Source of the DNA: Chloroflexota bacterium
GTDB lineage: Bacteria > Chloroflexota > Limnocylindria > Limnocylindrales > CSP1-4
Length of the DNA: 19,678 nucleotides
Reading direction: 5' to 3'
NCBI GenBank assembly: GCA_003158495.1
Contig: PMJT01000203.1
Span: 8,445 to 28,122, forward strand
Positions 14,740-19,678 of the stretch are shown in pieces. The translations under genes were made by a program, and so were the position numbers. Positions within the stretch are counted from its first letter, which is position 1. The number at the start of each line of letters is the position of its first letter. The notes beneath the pieces were generated by a model that had not been told where the DNA came from, did not search any database, and worked only from the letters and a program-made list of their open reading frames with translations.

Positions 14740-15609
14740 ATGCACTCGTGGAGCGAGGCAGAGTCCATTTCTACGAACCCGCTGGGAAACTGGCGGGTGA
14801 TCCGTCCTGGCGCGTCAGGCGGCGAAGAGGGTGCCCTGCGAAGGCCGGTCGAGGCCATTCGGGTCCGCGTGGCCGTGCCTGATCGATCCGCCGACCTTGC
14901 GCCCACGGGCGGCAGGGGGGACGTCGAAGCCGCTACTCCCACCGATGCCGAGCTGATGGCTCGCGTTGCTGCCGGAGACCAGTTGGCGTTCGCGGCCGTG
15001 TACGACCGCCACGCGCAGGCGGTCTACGGTGCAATCTCTCGATACATCGGCGACCCCGGCACCGCCGAGGACATCGTCCAGGAGACGTACCTGGCGCTGT
15101 GGACGAAGTCGGAGGTCTACTCACCGGGGGCCGGCTCACTCATCGGCTGGCTGCTCACGATCGCCCGCCATCGCGCCATAGACCGGCTCCGTTCCGCAGC
15201 CCGCCGGCCCGTGGTCGTCGGGCTCGCACCATCCAGCGCCGACGGCCAGGAGAGCGACCTCGAGCGGCTGCTTTCGCTGGGTCGCCCGGTAGCGTTTGAC
15301 GCCACCGCCTACGACCCCTCGGATGTGACGGAGCGTCGCTGGGTCCGAGCCGTCGTCCGGACCGCCATTGATGAGATGCCCGAGGCCGAACGCCGCGTAC
15401 TCGAACTTGCCTACGACCAGGAGCAGACACAGGTCGAGATAGCCGCGATCCTCGGCCTGCCCCTCGGAACGGTCAAGACCCGGACGCGACGGGCCCTGCT
15501 GCGGCTGCGGGCGATGCTCGAGGGCGTGCCCGATCTCGGCGGCCCGGGGATGTTTCTCCGGGGCGTCGATGGGAGAAGCGCAAAGGAAACGAACCATGAA
15601 TCACTCTGA
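14740..15609 (+). CDS. ECF RNA polymerase sigma factor (SigK-like)
   Basis: A 289-aa ECF sigma factor. Region 2 runs from about residue 67: DAELMARVAAGDQLAFAAVY, AEDIVQETYLALWTKSEVYS, then GWLLTIARHRAIDRLRSAAR. A linker of about 60 residues follows. Region 4 is MPEAERRVLELAYDQEQTQVEIAAILGLP with GTVKTRTRRALLRLRAML. The first 66 residues before region 2 are Arg/Gly-rich and unlike known domains. ATG 14740 is kept because GGAG lies 7 nt upstream, but a later GTG (for example 14863 or 14869) is possible. The gene overlaps the next by 14 nt, the standard arrangement for a sigma and its anti-sigma. It is divergent from the minus-strand genes on its left. Confidence 0.92.
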   Translation: MHSWSEAESISTNPLGNWRVIRPGASGGEEGALRRPVEAIRVRVAVPDRSADLAPTGGRGDVEAATPTDAELMARVAAGDQLAFAAVYDRHAQAVYGAISRYIGDPGTAEDIVQETYLALWTKSEVYSPGAGSLIGWLLTIARHRAIDRLRSAARRPVVVGLAPSSADGQESDLERLLSLGRPVAFDATAYDPSDVTERRWVRAVVRTAIDEMPEAERRVLELAYDQEQTQVEIAAILGLPLGTVKTRTRRALLRLRAMLEGVPDLGGPGMFLRGVDGRSAKETNHESL

Positions 15610-16462
15610 AGCCCGCGCCAGGCTGTCGGATCTGGCCCTCGAGCCGGCGCGCCTGCGACCGTTCGACCGGGCCGGCGACCAGGACTCGATGGATCTGCGC
15701 GGGCATCTCGCCGGCTGCGCCGAATGCCGAGCCGAACTCGAGGCATGGCGGTCGACGATCGCCGCGCTCGATGCCGCCGTCGGCACTGCGCCGGCCGACG
15801 ACTTGCGGCCGGCTGGGACTCTCCACGGACTGGCCGCGTCCGGCGGCAGGGTGACCCTGCCCGCGGGTCTTCGCGATCGGACGCTGGCACTGGCTCATGA
15901 GCGCACGGTCGTCCCTGCCGAGTCGCCTTCTCCGGCTTCGCCGGTCATCGCGATCGCCTCGCGCCGTCAAGTGCGCCGCCCGGTTGCGTGGCTCGCGATC
16001 GCGGCCGCGCTGGTCGTCCTGGTCGCCGGAGCGGCACTCGTCGTCGACCGAACCCGGCAACTCGATCAGTCGCGGTCGGACGTGGCGGCCCTCCAGCAGG
16101 TGACTGCCGGCCTGAATCGGGTTCTGCAGGATCCGAGCCACCGGGTCGCGTCCCTCGTGACCGTCACCGGGGCAACCGGCGGCAGCGTGTCGTGGAGCCA
16201 GTCGGAGGGCTACGTCGTGGTCCTGGCCGGGGCGCTCCAGGTCCCTCCAGCCGGCCAGACTTACAGGTGCTACCTGACGCAAGGCGGCGTCAGCGTGGCC
16301 GTGGGCGAGATGTGGTTCAGCGGTTCACTCGCCTACTGGGTCGGCAGCTTCGACACTTGGGGAGTCGCCGCCGCGGGCAGCCGATTCTCCGTGAACCTCG
16401 AGCCGACCGCTCCTGGTTCGAGAGGCCCGATCGGTACGCCGGTGCTTAGCGGAACGCTCTGA
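15596..16462 (+). CDS. Zinc-type anti-sigma factor with RskA C-terminal domain
   Basis: A 288-aa membrane anti-sigma factor that should sequester the preceding ECF sigma at the membrane. The cytoplasmic N-terminus has the ZAS signature H37-x3-C41-x2-C44 (RGHLAGCAEC). One membrane helix lies at about 129-150, followed by a short coiled segment (TRQLDQSRSDVAALQQV) and an outside RskA-type beta domain. That domain has SVSWSQSEGYVVVLAGALQVPPAGQTYRCYL cut into its usual strands, then GEMWFSGSLAYWVG and SRFSVNLEP. The ATG at 15596 has AAGGAAAC nine bases upstream and starts inside the sigma gene; an earlier in-frame ATG at 15569 lacks a site. In mycobacteria such proteins are cleaved by a site-2 protease to free the sigma; an M50 protease gene lies immediately convergent. 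The trigger is unknown. Confidence 0.9.
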   Translation: MNHSEARARLSDLALEPARLRPFDRAGDQDSMDLRGHLAGCAECRAELEAWRSTIAALDAAVGTAPADDLRPAGTLHGLAASGGRVTLPAGLRDRTLALAHERTVVPAESPSPASPVIAIASRRQVRRPVAWLAIAAALVVLVAGAALVVDRTRQLDQSRSDVAALQQVTAGLNRVLQDPSHRVASLVTVTGATGGSVSWSQSEGYVVVLAGALQVPPAGQTYRCYLTQGGVSVAVGEMWFSGSLAYWVGSFDTWGVAAAGSRFSVNLEPTAPGSRGPIGTPVLSGTL

Positions 16463-16469
16463 GGCCGAT

Positions 16470-16489
16470 CCGACGGAGGCCTCCGTTGG
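16470..16489. terminator. Bidirectional stem-loop between convergent genes
   Basis: Contains the 14-nt perfect palindrome at 16473-16486 (ACGGAGGCCTCCGT), extended by one G-T wobble and two more GC pairs to about 16470-16489. It lies in the 43-nt gap between the plus-strand anti-sigma stop and the minus-strand protease stop, the expected place for a shared terminator. No strong U-run is present. Confidence 0.5.
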
Positions 16490-16505
16490 GCTAGCTCGTC
16501 AGCTT

Positions 16506-17219
16506 TCAATCGCCGCCGAGCTTCTGATCGCCCGTGCGAATCGTCGCCGGACCGGACTGCCTGGTCGGCCAGATCTCCGCCCGTAGCCGCAGGTATGGCG
16601 TCGGGTTGAACAGCCCAAACACGACCGCGACAAAAGCCACCGACAGCAAGCCGAACTGAACTGCTATGACTGCGATCAGACCGCTTGCCAGAAGACCGAG
16701 CGCCAGCCCGATCGAACGACCCGGCCGCCCCAGGACTGCACCCGCCAGGTGCTCCAGGGCCTGCCCGCCATCGAGGCTCGATACTGGCATCAGGTTGAAG
16801 ACTGCCCAGCCGAGGTTGACGAAGAGCCACAGGAAGATCGGCATGCGCATCGGCCACAGCGGTTCGCGCGCGACACTGCCGACCACGAGTGTCCCCAAAC
16901 CCACGACCAGTCCGACCATCGGCCCGGCAACAGTCACAACCAGCAGCTGACGATCCGACAACCGAGCGGCCGACTCCTGATCGTCCGGAGCCGTGAACCC
17001 GCCCAGCGCCCAGAAGCTGATCGACGACGCCACGCCGTAGTGACGGAACGCCAGGGCATGGCCCATTTCATGGATAAGCAGCGCGACGAAGCCCAGTACC
17101 ACCCAGACGACCAGCAGGGCGCCGGACAGCCGCGACAACACGCCCAAGACCGCGAGCCCGGCGACGATGGCCGGCCCGACGCTGATCGGTACTCCATGGA
17201 GACTGGTCTTTAAGGTCAC
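16506..17219 (-). CDS. Site-2 protease family (M50) intramembrane metalloprotease
   Basis: A 237-aa integral membrane zinc protease without a PDZ or CBS domain, close to the compact SpoIVFB-like or minimal M50 type. Zinc ligands are H50 and H54 with catalytic E51 in HEMGH; the third ligand is D150 in NLMPVSSLDGG (142-152). Hydrophobic segments lie at about 15-28, 33-56, 92-116, 128-146 and 170-205. The start is GTG 17219: the fold begins at once (LHGVPISVGPAIVAG). The only earlier start, ATG 17354, adds 45 residues of Arg/Ser-rich non-conserved sequence that contain a perfect hairpin. The ribosome binding site is weak either way. Family members cleave transmembrane segments, often of anti-sigma factors; the RskA-like protein encoded convergently is the obvious candidate substrate (inference). 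Confidence 0.9.
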   Translation of the reverse strand: MTLKTSLHGVPISVGPAIVAGLAVLGVLSRLSGALLVVWVVLGFVALLIHEMGHALAFRHYGVASSISFWALGGFTAPDDQESAARLSDRQLLVVTVAGPMVGLVVGLGTLVVGSVAREPLWPMRMPIFLWLFVNLGWAVFNLMPVSSLDGGQALEHLAGAVLGRPGRSIGLALGLLASGLIAVIAVQFGLLSVAFVAVVFGLFNPTPYLRLRAEIWPTRQSGPATIRTGDQKLGGD

Positions 17220-17581
17220 GCTGCCGCCGAAGTCACCCGAGACGTCGAACGGGCCGCGAGACGCGCCGCCGAGACGCCTTGTCCTCGACCCAAGATAGTG
17301 GCTGCGCGACGAAAGGCCACTTCGTCGCGAGTTGCAGTCGCCTGCCGGGACCATCGCGCTACCAGCGGGGATCGATCAACAGGGCAAGCGACAGGGCCGC
17401 GATGGCCGCGACACAGACAGCCGGACCGACGTTACGCGCCGTGTCCGTTCCAACAGCGCTCCGACGACGCCGGCAGGTTCCGTAAATTCGCCGAGAACTG
17501 GCTCGTCCCGCCCACGACCACGGTGCAGATCGCCCTGGGGCGGAGCCAGGAAGCCAATCCAAGGGACCGGCGGGACGTTGC
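17220..17581. other. Gene-free gap between dprA and the M50 protease gene
   Basis: About 360 bases without a convincing gene on either strand. A minus-strand frame ending at 17359 encodes a hydrophobic stretch (PAVCVAAIAALSLALLIDPRW) but has no start codon or ribosome binding site near it and reads back into dprA. A strong stem-loop at 17305-17329 is listed separately. I see no tRNA. The region presumably holds the 3' end of the dprA transcript and the promoter of the protease gene. Confidence 0.5.
17305..17329. repeat. Perfect 9-bp inverted repeat
   Basis: CGCGACGAA (17305-17313) and TTCGTCGCG (17321-17329) pair perfectly around the 7-nt loop AGGCCAC. It lies about 86 nt upstream of the protease GTG. 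No U-run follows on either strand, so it is more likely an operator, a leader stem or a transcript-end structure than an intrinsic terminator. Confidence 0.45.
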
Positions 17582-19084
17582 TCAGCTACCGCCCGACCAG
17601 CTTGCGAGGATCCCCGCCGGCGAGTAGCGGCCGTAGGCGCACCGAACCAAACCCCGCAGTTCGAGCAGCGTGAGGGCGCTAAGGATCGATGCGCCGCTGA
17701 GCGTAGCGGCCGCGGCCAGCTGGTCCGCCGTGGCCGGACCACGAGCCAGTTGTCGGGCCAGGACGAGTTCCACCGGGCCGAGCGTTGCCAGCACTGCCGA
17801 CCGGCCGGCCCCGGCGGTGGAGGAAGACGGGGTACTCCCGCCGCGTCGGGCGGCCGACGGCGCCGAGGTCACGGCCGCGTATTCGGCGTCGAGGCCCAGG
17901 TCTTCAATCAGTTCCGGGATGCCGGCAACGATCCGGGCCTGGCCGGGGAAGCTGCGCAGGAAGTCGTGACAGCCGGCGCTCATGGGCGAGTCGAACGGAC
18001 CCGGTACGAGGAAACAGTCGCGACCCTGCTCCAGGGCCCAGCCGGCGGTGATCAGCGCTCCGCTTCGCCGACCGGCCTCCACCACCACAGTCGCATCCGA
18101 CAACCCGCTCACCAATCGGTTTCGGCGCGGAAACGTGCCACGCGTGGGATGAGTCTCTGGCGGCAGCTCCGAGACGACCGCGCCGCCCGAATCGACGATC
18201 GCGTCGGCGAGCCGTTCATGGGCCTTCGGGAACAACCGGCCATGGCCACCTCCCAGGACCGCGACCGTGGTGCCGCCCTCGGCGACCACAGCTGCATGCG
18301 CTGCGCCGTCTATCCCGACGGCAAGGCCGGAGACCACCGCGGCACCGGCCCGGGCCAGGGCGGAGCCGATCCAGCCGCCGATGAGCCGTCCTTTGTCAGT
18401 GGGTCGCCGAGTACCCACGACCGCAATCGCGTGCTCGGCCGACATCGCTTCGACTGGGCCCCGCACGAACAGTAGAGGCGGCGGCAGGTCGACCAGGCGG
18501 AGACGCTCTGGATAGGCCGGCTCCTCCAGCGTGACCACCGACAGGGCGAGAGCCCGAACCTGCTCGAGGATCGGCGAGCCCTTCGACGACACCTCGCAGA
18601 TCCGTGTGGCCAACTCCGCCCCGATCACGGGACGGTGCCTGGCGGAGTGCGCGCCGACCGCCGCCACGTCGTCGTCCGCGTCCGGTGCGCACCCGTCAAA
18701 GATTCCCAGCGACGGAGCGGCCTCTCGCCCGCGCTCTTCGTCGGCTGAGGTATCGGCCAGCGCCGCGAGAAGGCGCTCCGGACCGGCGGGCCCAGCCGCC
18801 GCGCCAAGGACTCCGCGGGCCGACCCGAAAGCAGCAAGCAGGGCGGCGAAGCTCACCGGACCCAGCCCCTGGACCGATAGCAGCGTCACCCAGGCGTCGC
18901 GCTCGGCCGCGACGCCCACGGCCTCGACCCGGCCCGCGTCACGCACCTGAGACGGTTCGGTGGGACCCGGCTGGAACCCGCCGGACGACGCTCCCCTCCC
19001 CTCGCGCGCGGCCGACACAACGGCCAGGGCATCCTCCGACACGCAACGGGAGACGATCGGGCCAAGGCTTTGGACACCTAGCAT
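17582..19084 (-). CDS. dprA: DNA-processing protein DprA
   Basis: Loads RecA onto incoming single-stranded DNA during natural transformation and protects it. The 500-aa product is long for the family (usually 290-390). Order: a 60-residue N-terminal extension of no known type, a helix-hairpin-helix/SAM-like region (DAWVTLLSVQGLGPVSFAAL, about 63-95), a variable acidic insert (about 95-160), and the Rossmann-like core. The core has VGTRRP (223-228), SGLAVGIDGAAH (252-263), TVAVLGGG, FPRRNRLVSGLSD (318-330), SGALITAGWALEQGRD and VPGPFDSPMSAGCHDFLR. A C-terminal winged-helix domain lies at about 435-495 (LARGPATADQLAAA). ATG 19084 follows the comM-fragment stop by 2 nt. Internal GTGs nearer the conserved domain would give a normal-length protein, so the extension may be an artefact of start choice. 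Linkage with comM is usual. Confidence 0.93.
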   Translation of the reverse strand: MLGVQSLGPIVSRCVSEDALAVVSAAREGRGASSGGFQPGPTEPSQVRDAGRVEAVGVAAERDAWVTLLSVQGLGPVSFAALLAAFGSARGVLGAAAGPAGPERLLAALADTSADEERGREAAPSLGIFDGCAPDADDDVAAVGAHSARHRPVIGAELATRICEVSSKGSPILEQVRALALSVVTLEEPAYPERLRLVDLPPPLLFVRGPVEAMSAEHAIAVVGTRRPTDKGRLIGGWIGSALARAGAAVVSGLAVGIDGAAHAAVVAEGGTTVAVLGGGHGRLFPKAHERLADAIVDSGGAVVSELPPETHPTRGTFPRRNRLVSGLSDATVVVEAGRRSGALITAGWALEQGRDCFLVPGPFDSPMSAGCHDFLRSFPGQARIVAGIPELIEDLGLDAEYAAVTSAPSAARRGGSTPSSSTAGAGRSAVLATLGPVELVLARQLARGPATADQLAAAATLSGASILSALTLLELRGLVRCAYGRYSPAGILASWSGGS

Positions 19085-19086
19085 CG

Positions 19087-19578
19087 TCAAACCACCGCCT
19101 CGTAGCCACAGCGCCGCCCGGACGGCGAGCGGAAGCGCGCCGCTTCGTCCAGGTGCGAGCAATCGACCGCGTCCGATCCCGCCAGGTCCGCAACGGTCCG
19201 TGCCACTCGCAGAAGCCGCTCGATGCCGCGCGCGCTCCAACCCTCGAGCTCCGCCAGCCGGACGGCATGGGATTGCTCCCTGGGCCCGAGCGCGCAGGCG
19301 GCCCGCAGCGCCCTGCCGCTGAGCCGCGAATTCGGCCGCCCGCTCCGCTCCAGCTGCCGCCGGCGTGCCACCGCGATCCGGGCCGCCACTTCGGTCGATC
19401 CTTCGGGCGCTGCGTGCCGGACATACTCCTCCGGTTCGACCCTCGGCATGTGGACCCACAGGTCTATCCGGTCCCGGAGGGGACCGGATATCCGCGCCGT
19501 ATACCGGTCCACGAGGCCGGCCTGGCAGTGGCAGCGGCCGTCGGCTTCGCCGGCAAATCCGCACGGGCACGGGTTCAT
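19087..19578 (-). CDS. comM: C-terminal fragment of ComM/YifB (Mg-chelatase-like AAA+ helicase), truncated
   Basis: Intact ComM is about 500 aa: a Lon-protease-like N-terminal domain, an AAA+ core with Walker A and B, and a C-terminal Mg-chelatase domain. It drives branch migration during transformation. Only the last 163 residues are here: NPCPCG and a second CxC pair (C4, C6, C16, C18), DRYTARISGPLRDRIDL, then the C-terminal helical domain (SGRALRAACALGPREQ, WSARGIERLLRVARTVADLAGSD). The frame meets TAA at 19582-19584, one codon before the ATG, so the ATPase core is absent and the product cannot be a working helicase. The ATG at 19578 is the residue that normally precedes NPCPCG in full-length proteins and need not be a real start. 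The stop lies 2 nt before dprA. Either a genomic rearrangement or an assembly join is responsible. Confidence 0.85.
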   Translation of the reverse strand: MNPCPCGFAGEADGRCHCQAGLVDRYTARISGPLRDRIDLWVHMPRVEPEEYVRHAAPEGSTEVAARIAVARRRQLERSGRPNSRLSGRALRAACALGPREQSHAVRLAELEGWSARGIERLLRVARTVADLAGSDAVDCSHLDEAARFRSPSGRRCGYEAVV

Positions 19579-19649
19579 GGGTTAACTACACCACCGTTCG
19601 CCGTGTGATCGAGCTGCGCGTGGGCCGCCAGAAGGTGCTGGTGGGATGA
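19579..19649 (+). CDS. 3' end of an unidentified plus-strand gene, cut at the comM junction
   Basis: The plus-strand frame ending at the TGA 19647-19649 reads VNYTTVRRVIELRVGRQK and then VLVG. Third positions are mostly G or C, and the amphipathic beta/helix pattern looks like a genuine protein C-terminus. The same frame further left, under comM, reads as Arg/Pro/Ser-rich sequence typical of an antisense shadow. The coding character therefore seems to begin at about 19579. I do not recognise the family from about 23 residues. Its stop overlaps the next ATG. Confidence 0.4.
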
Positions 19650-19678
19650 GCACGCGCGACTGGGCCCTCGCCTATGCG
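19646..19678 (+). CDS. Start of an unidentified plus-strand gene (cut by right edge)
   Basis: ATG 19646 overlaps the preceding stop as ATGA, with GGTGGG just upstream. Eleven codons are visible (MSTRDWALAYA) and stay open to the window edge. The coupling pattern suggests an operon heading right. Too short to identify. Confidence 0.35.
   Translation, partial: MSTRDWALAYA

Noticed and set aside
17359..17440. Short hydrophobic peptide frame between dprA and the protease gene
   Set aside because: No start codon or ribosome binding site is near it and the frame continues into dprA antisense-phase sequence; not enough for a gene.

Overview
The window is GC-rich, densely coded bacterial chromosome with no tRNA, rRNA, CRISPR array or insertion sequence that I could find. 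Gene content fits a high-GC free-living bacterium. The MurE sequence type, a FemAB-type transferase next to murE, and a topA-xerC pair suggest Chloroflexota (an uncultured soil or freshwater lineage), but this is an inference from composition and gene style and is not proven.

Left part (1-8675, all minus strand). Transcription runs right to left through topA, xerC, a FemAB/FemX-like peptidoglycan bridge transferase, murE, a DUF2993 (LmeA-like) membrane-anchored protein and a long (p)ppGpp synthetase/hydrolase (rel) cut by the left edge. Junctions are tight: topA-xerC 2 nt, femX-murE a GTGA overlap, murE-DUF2993 2 nt. This looks like a housekeeping operon for DNA topology, dimer resolution, cell-wall precursor synthesis and stringent response.

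Middle part (8780-14551, all minus strand). This is an accessory envelope and stress region. It holds a small unknown protein, a large surface protein with Ig-like repeats and a C-terminal CAP/SCP domain, an ECF sigma factor with an overlapping membrane protein that is probably its anti-sigma factor, two small unknown proteins (one with two membrane helices, one DUF4410-like) and a three-helix membrane protein. A decayed copy of the 3' end of the anti-sigma-like gene lies just downstream of the intact gene.

Right part (14740-17219). A plus-strand ECF sigma factor overlaps a classical zinc-type (HxxxCxxC) RskA-like anti-sigma factor. A site-2 protease (M50) is encoded convergently just beyond it. 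The three together could form a regulated intramembrane proteolysis circuit.

Right end (17582-19678, minus then plus). dprA is preceded by only the C-terminal third of comM. The comM frame is cut exactly before its NPCPCG motif by a stop codon. The last 100 bases instead look like two plus-strand genes overlapping by ATGA. This is a rearrangement or assembly breakpoint. I saw no clear multi-gene system of an entirely new kind; the best leads are the second, non-zinc sigma/anti-sigma locus with its decayed duplicate, the proteolysis cassette, and the comM junction.
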